A stretch of DNA of 10,834 bases from Glaciecola sp049650345 (GCA_049650345.1 JBARZY010000142.1:1-10834); one strand, 5' to 3'. Shown: positions 1 through 7,013, counted from the stretch's first letter. The notes: generated from the sequence alone by a model not told the origin. Program-made: numbers and translations.

Positions 1-656
1 TTATCCAGGCAAATGTTCAAGGTCGAGACATGGGTAGCGTGGTGGCAGATATTCGTCAATCTATTGATGAGCAGCTAGCACTGCCTACTGGCTATTCAGT
101 GGATATTGGCGGGCAATTTGAGAATCAACAACGGGCGCAGAAACGATTATCACTAGTTGTGCCGCTTTCGTTGGGCTTAATTGCATTACTACTGTACTTT
201 GCTTTTGCTTCGTTTGGTCAGGCAATGCTGATCCTCGTGAATGTGCCTCTAGCTGTGATAGGCGGAGTATTTTCACTTTGGTTATCAGGGCAATATCTTT
301 CTGTACCGAGCTCCGTAGGTTTTATTACCTTATTTGGAGTGGCGGTCCTAAATGGGGTGGTGATGGTAGAAAGCATCAATCAGCGCATTGCAGACGGATT
401 ATCAGTATCTGACGCTGTATTCGATGGTGCTACATCAAGACTTCGGCCAGTGTTGATGACGGCGATTACATCTGCGCTAGGGCTAATTCCAATGTTAATG
501 TCTAACGGCGTGGGTGCTGAAATCCAAAAACCGTTAGCAAGTGTTATTGTAGGCGGCTTAGTAACCGCGACATTTTTGACGCTCTTTGTACTGCCTGTGC
601 TTTTTGCCTGGTTTTCAAAAGGGAAGTTAAAAGATATGGCAAGAGTGTCATCTTGA
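1..656 (+). CDS. Heavy-metal RND efflux pump, CusA/CzcA family (C-terminal part only)
   Basis: Only the last ~217 residues are in the window; the reading frame is open from base 3 and the gene starts upstream. The visible part begins with IQANVQGRDMGSVVADI, a stretch typical of the second periplasmic porter region of CusA/CzcA proteins. It continues with a run of strongly hydrophobic helices that match the last transmembrane bundle (TM8-TM12), including GVAVLNGVVMVESIN and the following LRPVLMTA segment. The family consists of inner-membrane, proton-driven pumps of about 1,030-1,050 residues that expel cations such as Cu/Ag or Co/Zn/Cd through a tripartite complex with a membrane-fusion protein and an outer-membrane channel. 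Those partners are not in the window and would be expected upstream. The substrate cannot be told because the metal-binding methionines or acidic residues lie in the missing part. The gene ends cleanly with TGA and no truncation is visible at the 3' end. Confidence 0.93.
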   Translation, partial: IQANVQGRDMGSVVADIRQSIDEQLALPTGYSVDIGGQFENQQRAQKRLSLVVPLSLGLIALLLYFAFASFGQAMLILVNVPLAVIGGVFSLWLSGQYLSVPSSVGFITLFGVAVLNGVVMVESINQRIADGLSVSDAVFDGATSRLRPVLMTAITSALGLIPMLMSNGVGAEIQKPLASVIVGGLVTATFLTLFVLPVLFAWFSKGKLKDMARVSS

Positions 657-721
657 CCTCAGTTGGCCTGCTGCGTGCGATGTGCATCAGCAGGCTGACA
701 TTAATTCAAATGAAGATAGAC

Positions 722-1132
722 ATGAATAAAATTTTTATTTGTTATCTGAAAATAGTGTTTCTCATACTTGTCACGATCATGACGATATCATGTAGCTCAT
801 TTAAAACAGAAATCGTACAACAAAAGAATCAAAAATGGAGGCTTTCTTCAGTTTCGGTTTATCCCAAAGGAGAAAGTTGGTCCGTGCAAGGCACGTTGAG
901 TTCTTACAGTTCATATGGACTACCTGAAGGATATATCTTAATCAGCATCACTTCTGAAGAAGGAACGATAGTTGAAACTAAGCAAGTGAGGTACAGAAAG
1001 TTTGTGGGTACAAGCCGTTGGTCTCGGAACAGATTTGGACGAGCATTCTTTTATTCTGAGTTTGATTTTATTCCCAAAGATGCCTTTGTCACTGCTGAAC
1101 TAATTGCAGTATCGGGTTTGATGGAGGAGTAA
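722..1132 (+). CDS. Small putative outer-membrane lipoprotein, function unknown
   Basis: This encodes a 136-residue protein with a textbook lipoprotein signal. A charged N-terminus (MNK) is followed by a hydrophobic core and a lipobox ending in TISC, with the acylated Cys at residue 24 and Ser at +2. The absence of Asp at +2 fits sorting to the outer membrane. The mature part (about 112 residues) alternates polar and hydrophobic residues like a beta-sandwich and has an aromatic/basic segment around residues 91-115 (FVGTSRWSRNRFGRAFFYSE). I do not recognise the family. ATG at 722 is chosen because it gives a normal signal peptide. An in-frame ATG at 710 would add four residues, and a TTG at 653 would overlap the pump gene. 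The ribosome site (GAAGATAG) is weak. The gene follows the RND pump after 65 bp on the same strand, so co-transcription is likely. A role in metal export is only a guess from position. Confidence 0.7.
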   Translation: MNKIFICYLKIVFLILVTIMTISCSSFKTEIVQQKNQKWRLSSVSVYPKGESWSVQGTLSSYSSYGLPEGYILISITSEEGTIVETKQVRYRKFVGTSRWSRNRFGRAFFYSEFDFIPKDAFVTAELIAVSGLMEE

Positions 1133-1261
1133 ACAGGGTCTTTTACTGACCGCTGCTTTGCTTGTAAAGTGATATTTTAAGTTAAATAATAGTGAATCGC
1201 CACCACTCAGATGAAGCTTGTAAAGTTATTGAGACTTGAACAAAATGTAATTAACGAGCGT

Positions 1262-1289
1262 TCACGATAGACCTGTAAGTCTACCGTGA
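1262..1289. terminator. Hairpin between convergent genes, possible bidirectional terminator
   Basis: The arms TCACGATAGAC and GTCTACCGTGA form an 11-bp stem (one G-U/A-C position) with a 6-base loop. It sits between the plus-strand lipoprotein gene and the minus-strand TonB receptor, which ends 27 bp away. On the plus strand it is followed by CTTTCTATACTATTGTTT, a loose T-rich tract. On the minus strand no T tract follows. It is therefore a fair intrinsic terminator for the left operon and a weaker one for the receptor. Confidence 0.5.
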
Positions 1290-1316
1290 CTTTCTATACT
1301 ATTGTTTACCTAACAT

Positions 1317-3479
1317 TTACAGATTAACTCTAAATCCAATGTATGCGCTTCGCTCAGCTGCCGGCTCAATCCCATCATTTCTTACTTTGCTATAATAATT
1401 ATTGTTAAGTAAGTTGTTTATACCAGCCTGTATACTCCAAGACGCATTGATTTCATAATCTGCACTTAAGTCTAGCACCTCGTAACTAGGAACTATCGCA
1501 TTTATTTGTGCTGCCCCTTCGCCACGCGCTAGGTTTGAGTCTTGCCAGAATTGGTCATCTACAAACGTGGCAGTCAGTGACACATTGAGTGCCCGGTGCT
1601 GATAAATGAAGCCAGTTCTTATTAAGTACTCAGGGGCGAAGCTTGGTCTGTTACCAACTAAGCTGCTCGACTGGCTCTGAGTAATTTTTGCGTCAAGTAA
1701 TGAACCATTGGCAAAGAGTAAAAGTTCATTGTCATTACCTGATGCATGAAACACGTTGTATTCGGCTGTAAATTCAAGACCTTGGTGTTTTGAATCACCA
1801 GTATTCACTCGTTGGACATCGACAACGGTTAACTGTAATTGCTCAATCTTGTCGCTAAAGTCAATTTGGAAAAGACTAATATCAAGATTAAAACCCGTGG
1901 TTGGGGATACTCTTAATCCAACCTCAAAATTCTCAGCGCGAGAAATCTCAGGTCTATTTATGTCAGACAGTTCTGCATTGGGATTTGCTAAATCATCAAA
2001 TCTTTGAGGGCGGTATGACTCAGAAAGATTTGCGTAAAGCTCTGCTTTGTCACTTAACCTGTAGCTTGCACCTAATCCGTATAATAACTCCTGATTCGTT
2101 TTATCAATATCAATAGGATCTCTTTGAAGGCTTTCACGCTTGAGCGGCTCGAATAAATCATAATTAATATTCTCGTACCGTAAAGTAGGGGATATACTCA
2201 CATCACCGAATCGAAATAAGTTTTCGATAAAAATTGCACTGTAAGTTAGTTTCCGGTCTTGCTCAAACAGCAAGTCTTCTGGTCGTTGTGTATTTGAACG
2301 AATGTCATTGCTAATATAGCGGGTACGAGGACTGTCATCCCTGTATAGTGTCGTGCCTAATGTGAAGATGTGATCAACTCCCCACGCTTGCGCGAAACGA
2401 GCATCAAGACCAAATGTGGTAAATTCTTGTTGATCAATGTTAGTTGTGTTTGGCTCTGATCCAGCCTCATAAAAGGCAGATGAACGACGACTGAAACGGT
2501 CTTGAAATGAATACCAAAATTTCCCATTTAACGTCGCATCGTCGCTAATTTGTTGGTCATACGTTAACGTTGCGAGCACACGATCGATTTCGATGCGGTT
2601 AAAGGGCGTTTTTACTAAATATCGATTTTGATTAAATTCAGAAGAGGAAAGGCGCCCCGCCTCTCCAGAATCGGATTGGTAAATATCAAGATCGAATCCT
2701 AGACGCACGTCATCGAGCCCCTTATAAGAAACACCAAGATAGGCTGAGTTTACTTCAAAGTCTTCATTGCTTCGTTGACCACTAGAAGTCCTATGGTCAA
2801 CGCTTGCCATGAATCCTAAATCACCTTGAGAAAGTCTTACCTCATTATAGGTGCTGTAAAAGCCGTTATTTCCAAAGGAGTGTTCAGTCAATGCACTGTC
2901 AGGCAAGTCAGCATTTGCTCGTGAAGTTAAAAAGTTAATCGTAGGTCCTATTTGTGGGCCATACAACAAACCTGCACCACCGCGAACAAATTCTATACGT
3001 TCAATACGCTGAGCAGGCGGGATGTAATAAATAGTTGCATATCCAAACATGTCGGAAGCCAATGGGATACCGTTTTGGTAAAACGCGACAAATTCAGATT
3101 CATGGGGATTGCCTAATCCGCGATAGTTTACGTTATAGATGCTTGGAATTGTTTGGTCTGAAACAAAGAGCCCCGGTAGTCGGGAAAATACTTGGCGTAA
3201 GTTTGGCTCCACAAACGTGGGTTGCAAGCTTAAATCGACTATTGATACTTTTTTGCCAGCCAATATTTTGCTATCAGATATGGTGTTTAGATTATATGGA
3301 AAAGCATCGTTAATAGTTGCATCCCCTTTGATTTCAATGTGCTCTATGTGTTGAGGCTTAGCGGAAACGATGTCTTTCTCTGAGCTATTAGTCATTGATT
3401 TGTTAGTAACAGAAGCGCTATGGGCACTTGTAGATATGAAGCATAGACTGACTAGTGAGAGTGATAAAGGTTTTAACAC
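1317..3479 (-). CDS. TonB-dependent outer-membrane receptor, FecA-like (iron/siderophore uptake)
   Basis: This is a 720-residue outer-membrane receptor. Residues 1 to about 22 form a signal peptide (cleavage near SAHSA). A probable TonB box follows (IEHIEIKGD, about 45-53). The plug domain (about 65-190) contains LRQVFSRLPGLFV, NVNYRGLG and the closing motif RIEFVRGGAGLLYGPQIGPT. The rest is a 22-strand barrel with typical pieces such as the LYANLSESYRPQRF strand, the NFEVGLRVSP strand and a final GINNLLNNNYYSK segment. Such receptors import ferric chelates with energy from TonB-ExbBD. The FecA-like look suggests ferric citrate or a related chelate, but the ligand cannot be fixed from sequence. 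There is no N-terminal STN signalling domain, so it should not drive a FecI/FecR cascade. The start is GTG, preceded by AAGGA six bases upstream. The last residue is Leu rather than the usual Phe/Trp of barrel proteins. A Fur-type operator lies just upstream, fitting iron repression. Confidence 0.93.
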   Translation of the reverse strand: MLKPLSLSLVSLCFISTSAHSASVTNKSMTNSSEKDIVSAKPQHIEHIEIKGDATINDAFPYNLNTISDSKILAGKKVSIVDLSLQPTFVEPNLRQVFSRLPGLFVSDQTIPSIYNVNYRGLGNPHESEFVAFYQNGIPLASDMFGYATIYYIPPAQRIERIEFVRGGAGLLYGPQIGPTINFLTSRANADLPDSALTEHSFGNNGFYSTYNEVRLSQGDLGFMASVDHRTSSGQRSNEDFEVNSAYLGVSYKGLDDVRLGFDLDIYQSDSGEAGRLSSSEFNQNRYLVKTPFNRIEIDRVLATLTYDQQISDDATLNGKFWYSFQDRFSRRSSAFYEAGSEPNTTNIDQQEFTTFGLDARFAQAWGVDHIFTLGTTLYRDDSPRTRYISNDIRSNTQRPEDLLFEQDRKLTYSAIFIENLFRFGDVSISPTLRYENINYDLFEPLKRESLQRDPIDIDKTNQELLYGLGASYRLSDKAELYANLSESYRPQRFDDLANPNAELSDINRPEISRAENFEVGLRVSPTTGFNLDISLFQIDFSDKIEQLQLTVVDVQRVNTGDSKHQGLEFTAEYNVFHASGNDNELLLFANGSLLDAKITQSQSSSLVGNRPSFAPEYLIRTGFIYQHRALNVSLTATFVDDQFWQDSNLARGEGAAQINAIVPSYEVLDLSADYEINASWSIQAGINNLLNNNYYSKVRNDGIEPAAERSAYIGFRVNL

Positions 3480-3519
3480 AAATTTTCCTTATATATGTGG
3501 ATATTACTTTATGAATACC

Positions 3520-3538
3520 AATGATAACTATTATCATT
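3520..3538. promoter_or_regulatory. Fur box (perfect 8-3-8 palindrome)
   Basis: The sequence AATGATAACTATTATCATT has arms AATGATAA/TTATCATT that are exact reverse complements around CTA. This closely matches the 19-bp Fur consensus built from GATAAT repeats. It lies 40 bp upstream of the receptor's GTG start and immediately downstream of the predicted -10 element, the classic position for iron-dependent repression. Confidence 0.85.
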
Positions 3539-3539
3539 T

Positions 3540-3567
3540 AGTTTATCAAGATATATTACTTCGTCAA
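3540..3567 (-). promoter_or_regulatory. Predicted sigma-70 promoter of the TonB receptor
   Basis: Read on the minus strand there is a -35 element TTGACG (3567-3562), a 16-base spacer and a -10 element TAAACT (3545-3540). Transcription would start inside the adjacent Fur palindrome, so Fur binding would block the promoter. The -35 element is strong. The -10 element matches the consensus at four of six positions. Confidence 0.55.
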
Positions 3568-3784
3568 CAATGATTATTGATGACGAGTAAGCAAAACACG
3601 CTGGTAAGCTAACGCGATTGAAATACGCACCTATTTAGGGTAATTTGAAGAGTATTTGTTGCCTTATCGCTTAAATAAAAAAGGCTATACAGGATATTCA
3701 CACTAAATTATGACAACAACGCGCAAAACGAACCTAAAAGGGGTTTTGTGCCCATCCCCGCGAAATCCGCATTAGCGTTAATAA

Positions 3785-3807
3785 AGTTAGGTGTTAACAA
3801 TCTAACT
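3785..3807. repeat. Nested inverted repeat upstream of arsR
   Basis: AGTTAG and CTAACT form six-base arms around an almost concentric inner palindrome TGTTAACA (3792-3799). The element is about 95 bp upstream of the arsR start. It could be an operator for an unidentified regulator or a small RNA structure. No protein can be assigned. Confidence 0.35.
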
Positions 3808-3860
3808 ATGCCACTTCATCTAGGCTAAATTCAAATTGTGCTTTCTAGTTATATAAATAC

Positions 3861-3896
3861 ATGCGATATTTCACATATATTATTTACCACATGTGA
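3861..3896. promoter_or_regulatory. Candidate ArsR operator
   Basis: Three related half-sites occur just before arsR: ATGCGA (3861-3866), TCACAT (3871-3876) and ATGTGA (3891-3896). The last two are exact reverse complements of each other. The first and second form an imperfect dyad. ArsR repressors autoregulate by binding imperfect AT-rich dyads overlapping their own promoter, and this is the best-placed dyad here. The right half-site abuts the start codon at 3902. The assignment is inferred from position and symmetry only. Confidence 0.35.
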
Positions 3897-3901
3897 TTTT
3901 T

Positions 3902-4237
3902 ATGAACCCATGCACCTTTTTTAAATGCCTTGCTGATGACACAAGACTCAAGTCGCTCCTATTGATAGCCAAAACAGGCGAAGCCTGCGTATGCGATTTA
4001 ATTGAAGCACTACAACTCGACCAGCCCAAAACATCACGTCATTTAGCGCAATTGCGTAAATGTGGGATTTTGTTAGATGAAAGGCGTGGTAAATGGGTCT
4101 TTTATAAACTACACCCAACGCTTCCTGAATGGGCACATGATGTCATTGTGAATGCGGCTGCGCACAATGATACCTATTTTGGTGATGCACTGAAAAAACT
4201 AGTGTCATCGCAATCTTCAAAACTCTCTTGCTGTTAA
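3902..4237 (+). CDS. arsR: ArsR-family arsenite-responsive transcriptional repressor
   Basis: This is a 111-residue winged helix-turn-helix protein of the ArsR/SmtB family. It would bind the ars promoter as a dimer and leave it when As(III) or Sb(III) is bound. Visible marks are FFKCLADDTRLKSLLLI at the N-terminus, the metal-binding motif CVCDL (Cys29, Cys31) at the start of the DNA-binding region, QPKTSRHLAQLRKCGIL (recognition helix) and the wing ERRGKWVFYKL. The third As(III) ligand of E. coli ArsR (Cys37, in the pattern CVCDLC) is replaced by Ile34. Other cysteines are present at 4, 9, 54 and a vicinal pair at 110-111. ATG at 3902 is preferred because the family begins close to PxxFFKxLAD. 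A GTG at 3893 would add three residues, and neither has a visible Shine-Dalgarno sequence. It is the first gene of the ars operon, 14 bp before arsC. Confidence 0.93.
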   Translation: MNPCTFFKCLADDTRLKSLLLIAKTGEACVCDLIEALQLDQPKTSRHLAQLRKCGILLDERRGKWVFYKLHPTLPEWAHDVIVNAAAHNDTYFGDALKKLVSSQSSKLSCC

Positions 4238-4251
4238 TTAAAGGTCAACAC

Positions 4252-4722
4252 ATGAAAATTCTTTATATTTGTACCCATAACCGATGCAGAAGCATTTTAT
4301 CTGAAGCCATCACTAATCAGATTGCAGGGGATGTGATTGAGGCGAAAAGTGCAGGTAGCCAACCTGCTGGCGTGGTGCATCCACTGTCGCTTAAGTATTT
4401 AGCGCAAACGGGCTACGCCATTGACGGTTTACAAAGCCAGTCATGGGATGACTTTGAAGATTTTCAGCCAGATGTCGTGGTAACGGTCTGTGATTCTGCC
4501 GCAGGCGAAGCGTGCCCATTATATTTTGGCAATAGTCTAAAAGTACACTGGGGCTTGAGCGACCCGTCAAAAATAGAGGGTGACGAGGTGCAAACTGAAC
4601 AAGCATTTATAGCCTGCATTGATGAAATTGTAGAGCGGGTTCAAAAACTAAAGAATATCGCTGCACAATACTTAGATAAAGACGCGCTTAAATTAGAGCT
4701 TGCTGAAATAGGCGCTCACTGA
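4252..4722 (+). CDS. arsC: Arsenate reductase, thioredoxin-type (LMW-PTP fold)
   Basis: This 156-residue protein reduces arsenate to arsenite in the cytoplasm by a cysteine relay recycled by thioredoxin. The phosphatase-like loop CTHNRCRS (Cys7-X5-Arg13, with a second Cys at 12) binds the oxyanion. The conserved general acid is Asp104 in GLSDP. A cysteine pair, Cys80 and Cys88 (CDSAAGEAC), corresponds to the redox pair of thioredoxin-coupled enzymes such as Staphylococcus aureus pI258 ArsC (Cys82/Cys89). These residues argue for a true arsenate reductase and not a tyrosine phosphatase. The start at 4252 has AAAGG seven bases upstream; an earlier TTG at 4228 would overlap arsR and is less likely. 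The stop codon overlaps the arsH start by one base (TGATG), indicating translational coupling. A second, unrelated arsenate reductase ends the same operon. Confidence 0.93.
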   Translation: MKILYICTHNRCRSILSEAITNQIAGDVIEAKSAGSQPAGVVHPLSLKYLAQTGYAIDGLQSQSWDDFEDFQPDVVVTVCDSAAGEACPLYFGNSLKVHWGLSDPSKIEGDEVQTEQAFIACIDEIVERVQKLKNIAAQYLDKDALKLELAEIGAH

Positions 4723-5441
4723 TGACAAAACAAGATATCAGCATGCCCAACATTGATGAAAGTGTATTAGATATGCCTAGCATCGCTAAGATGAATATTA
4801 ATATATCCGCGCATAAACCTAAAATATTGCTGTTATACGGCTCACTAAGAGAGCGTTCATTCAGTCGTTTGGCAATTGAAGAAAGTGCACGATTGCTAAC
4901 GGCATTTGGTGCCGAAACCCGTATATTTGACCCCAAAGGATTACCGCAGCCTGATACCGAGGATGAAGCTCATCCAAAAGTCAAAGAACTACGCGAGTTA
5001 ATGGTATGGTCTGAAGGTCAGGTATGGTGCTCTCCTGAGCGTCACGGTGCGATGACAGGCATTCTAAAAAGCCAAATTGACTGGGTGCCGCTGAATATCG
5101 GCGGTGTAAGGCCAACACAAGGCAAAACATTAGCAATCATGCAAGTATGTGGCGGCTCACAATCCTTTAATGCAGTTAATCAGATGCGGGTATTAGGGCG
5201 ATGGATGAGAATGGTCACTATTCCCAATCAATCCTCAGTTGCGAAAGCCTTTTTAGAGTTTGATGACGATGGTCGCATGAAACCTTCTCCCTATTACAAC
5301 CGCATTGTGGATGTCATGGAAGAACTAATGAAGTTCACGCTATTGCTCAGAGATAGCAAAGATTATTTTGTAGACCGTTACTCAGAGCGTGTTGAGACCG
5401 CTGAACAAGTGAGTCAGCGCGTCAACCAAAAGTCATTGTGA
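4722..5441 (+). CDS. arsH: ArsH, NADPH-dependent FMN oxidoreductase of organoarsenical resistance
   Basis: A 239-residue flavodoxin-like protein of the ArsH family. Residues 34-50 hold the first beta strand and the FMN phosphate loop (LLLYGSLRERSFSRL). SPERHGAMTGILKSQIDWVPL (104-124) is the family signature, and QVCGGSQSFN (141-150) is the second flavin-contact region. ArsH enzymes use NADPH and FMN. They have been shown to oxidise trivalent methylated and aromatic arsenicals to less toxic pentavalent forms, and they can also reduce quinones, azo dyes or O2. The length is normal for the family, with about 30 poorly conserved N-terminal residues. The start codon overlaps the arsC stop by one base. 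acr3 begins ten bases after the arsH stop, so the gene sits inside a tight operon. Its presence suggests exposure to methylated as well as inorganic arsenic (inference). Confidence 0.95.
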   Translation: MTKQDISMPNIDESVLDMPSIAKMNINISAHKPKILLLYGSLRERSFSRLAIEESARLLTAFGAETRIFDPKGLPQPDTEDEAHPKVKELRELMVWSEGQVWCSPERHGAMTGILKSQIDWVPLNIGGVRPTQGKTLAIMQVCGGSQSFNAVNQMRVLGRWMRMVTIPNQSSVAKAFLEFDDDGRMKPSPYYNRIVDVMEELMKFTLLLRDSKDYFVDRYSERVETAEQVSQRVNQKSL

Positions 5442-5451
5442 GGAATTAATT

Positions 5452-6468
5452 ATGGGATTATTCGAACGTTACTTGTCGGTATGGGTTGGCCTCGCCATCA
5501 TAGTGGGCATCATTGCCGGCACCATCATGCCTGATGCATTTGCGGTGATTGCTCAACTTGAATTTGCGCACGTAAATGTCGTCATTGCGGTGCTTATTTG
5601 GTTGATGATTTACCCAATGATGGTGCAAATTGATTTTTCATCGATAAAAGATGTAGGTAAAAAGCCGAAAGGATTAGTGCTTACGCTGGTCATCAATTGG
5701 TTAATTAAACCTTTTACCATGGCCTTTCTTGGTTGGTTGTTCTTTAAAGTGCTATTTGCTGATTGGGTAGACCCAGAAACCGCAACCGAATATATCGCCG
5801 GTATGATTTTGTTAGGCGTAGCCCCTTGCACCGCCATGGTATTCGTGTGGAGTCAAATGACCAAAGGTGATGCTAATTACACTTTAGTCCAGGTCTCTAT
5901 TAATGACATCATCATGATTTTTGCCTTCGCGCCTATTGCCGGATTACTCCTAGGTGTAACGGATATTACTGTGCCTTGGGATACTTTATTGCTGTCGGTA
6001 GTGCTGTATGTACTAGTTCCCCTAATAGCAGGAGCGCTAACCCGCAAAAAGCTCGATAATGGCAACGACCACTCTAAAATCGACGGGTTTCTAGCCAAAA
6101 TGAAACCGTGGTCAATTGTAGGTTTACTGACCACAGTGGCGCTGTTGTTCGGTTTTCAGGCTGAAACAATTTTAGCTAAACCCGAAGCCATCGTGTTAAT
6201 TGCCATTCCTTTGCTAATACAAACCTACGGTATCTTTGCGATTGCCTACTACATGGCTAAGCGCATGAAGCTACCACATAATGTAGCCGCTCCCGCATGC
6301 ATGATTGGTACATCAAACTTCTTTGAGCTAGCAGTGGCTGTGGCAATTTCATTATTTGGTCTTCATTCTGGAGCGGCGCTTGCTACTGTTGTGGGCGTAT
6401 TAGTAGAAGTACCTGTAATGCTCTCACTTGTATGGTTTGCAAACCGCACGAGACATTGGTTTGCGTAA
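5452..6468 (+). CDS. acr3: Acr3-family arsenite efflux transporter
   Basis: A 338-residue inner-membrane protein with about ten hydrophobic helices, the usual size and topology of bacterial Acr3 (bile/arsenite/riboflavin transporter superfamily). It extrudes arsenite using the proton gradient. Diagnostic segments are IWLMIYPMMVQIDF in TM2, the strictly conserved cysteine in GVAPCTAMVFVWSQ (Cys126, TM4), QVSINDIIMIFAFAPI in TM5, and the TM9 motif GTSNFFELAVAVAI with the conserved Glu292. These residues separate it from the unrelated ArsB pump, so the symbol acr3 is more exact than arsB. AGGA lies seven bases before the ATG and partly overlaps the arsH stop. It exports the product of both arsenate reductases in the operon. 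No ArsA ATPase gene is present, so transport is probably secondary. Confidence 0.95.
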   Translation: MGLFERYLSVWVGLAIIVGIIAGTIMPDAFAVIAQLEFAHVNVVIAVLIWLMIYPMMVQIDFSSIKDVGKKPKGLVLTLVINWLIKPFTMAFLGWLFFKVLFADWVDPETATEYIAGMILLGVAPCTAMVFVWSQMTKGDANYTLVQVSINDIIMIFAFAPIAGLLLGVTDITVPWDTLLLSVVLYVLVPLIAGALTRKKLDNGNDHSKIDGFLAKMKPWSIVGLLTTVALLFGFQAETILAKPEAIVLIAIPLLIQTYGIFAIAYYMAKRMKLPHNVAAPACMIGTSNFFELAVAVAISLFGLHSGAALATVVGVLVEVPVMLSLVWFANRTRHWFA

Positions 6469-6492
6469 TTAGGCTAAAATGAAGGAGTAACC

Positions 6493-6912
6493 ATGATTGT
6501 TATTTATCACAACGAAGCATGCGGCACGTCTCGAAACGTACTAAGCATTATATGCGACGCTGGTTATGAGCCAATTGTTATCGACTATCAGAAAGAAGGC
6601 TGGACGAAGTCACAATTGCTCGGCCTCTTTGCAGCAGCAAACCTAACACCACGGAAGGCGCTTCGCACGAGCAAATCTCCTGCTGAAGAACTCGGACTGC
6701 TATCTGATGGCGTAACTGATGAAGTTCTAGTTAAAGCTATGCTGGAACATCCCATTTTGGTCAATCGCCCTATAGTATGCACCGCTAAGGGCGTAAAATT
6801 ATGCCGGCCAAGTGAGCAGGTATTAGATGTCCTAGAGAAATGGCCGCAAGGTCCTTATCATAAAGAGGACGGTCAATTGATGCTCAATGAACTCGGCAAC
6901 TTGGTGAACTAG
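6493..6912 (+). CDS. arsC: Arsenate reductase, glutathione/glutaredoxin-coupled type
   Basis: A 139-residue thioredoxin-fold protein closely resembling E. coli plasmid R773 ArsC (141 residues). The catalytic loop is YHNEACGTSRN with Cys10. The three arginines that bind and stabilise arsenic are Arg58 (in KALRTSKSP), Arg92 (in HPILVNRPIV) and Arg105 (in KLCRPSE), matching E. coli Cys12, Arg60, Arg94 and Arg107 with a constant shift of two. The enzyme forms an arsenate-cysteine adduct that is resolved by glutathione and glutaredoxin. AAGGAG lies five bases before the ATG, the strongest ribosome site in the operon. It follows acr3 after 24 bp and is the last gene of the operon. It is unrelated in fold to the thioredoxin-type ArsC earlier in the operon. 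Confidence 0.96.
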   Translation: MIVIYHNEACGTSRNVLSIICDAGYEPIVIDYQKEGWTKSQLLGLFAAANLTPRKALRTSKSPAEELGLLSDGVTDEVLVKAMLEHPILVNRPIVCTAKGVKLCRPSEQVLDVLEKWPQGPYHKEDGQLMLNELGNLVN

Positions 6913-7013
6913 TTAATTGCGTAGGCTCTAGCGTTCAACGTGAATAACGTAATTTGGTACATCGCGCAGCAATTTAATGGAAGGTAAATATAATGTCACA
7001 TCCTTATCGATAA

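Larger units (their letters stand above)
3568..3901. other. Gene-free intergenic stretch between the receptor and the ars operon
   Basis: About 330 bp separate the divergent receptor and ars operon, and no believable reading frame lies in it on either strand. It holds a hairpin at 3721-3751 (arms GCGCAAAAC/GTTTTGTGC, nine pairs with one G-U), a nested dyad at 3785-3807 and a set of ATGNGA/TCACAT half-sites at 3861-3896, next to arsR. No clean -35/-10 pair for arsR could be fixed; TATATT at 3876-3881 is a possible -10. The far-left part (3574-3720) shows nothing I can interpret. Confidence 0.5.

Noticed and set aside
653..721. Longer lipoprotein start at TTG 653
   Set aside because: It would overlap the pump gene and bury the signal peptide behind about 23 extra residues; the lipobox requires a start near 722.
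3655..3695. GCCTT...AAGGC repeat with an A run, looking like a minus-strand terminator
   Set aside because: The stem is only five pairs with a long loop, and no minus-strand transcript is expected to end there, upstream of the receptor promoter.
3721..3751. Nine-pair hairpin (GCGCAAAAC/GTTTTGTGC) as a terminator
   Set aside because: No T run follows on either strand and no gene ends nearby; it is mentioned only as a structure of the intergenic region.
3786..3806. GTTAGGT and ATCTAAC resemble integron attC core sites (GTTRRRY and RYYYAAC)
   Set aside because: The two cores are in the wrong order and only seven bases apart, there is no long attC stem and no cassette gene or integrase; chance is the better explanation.
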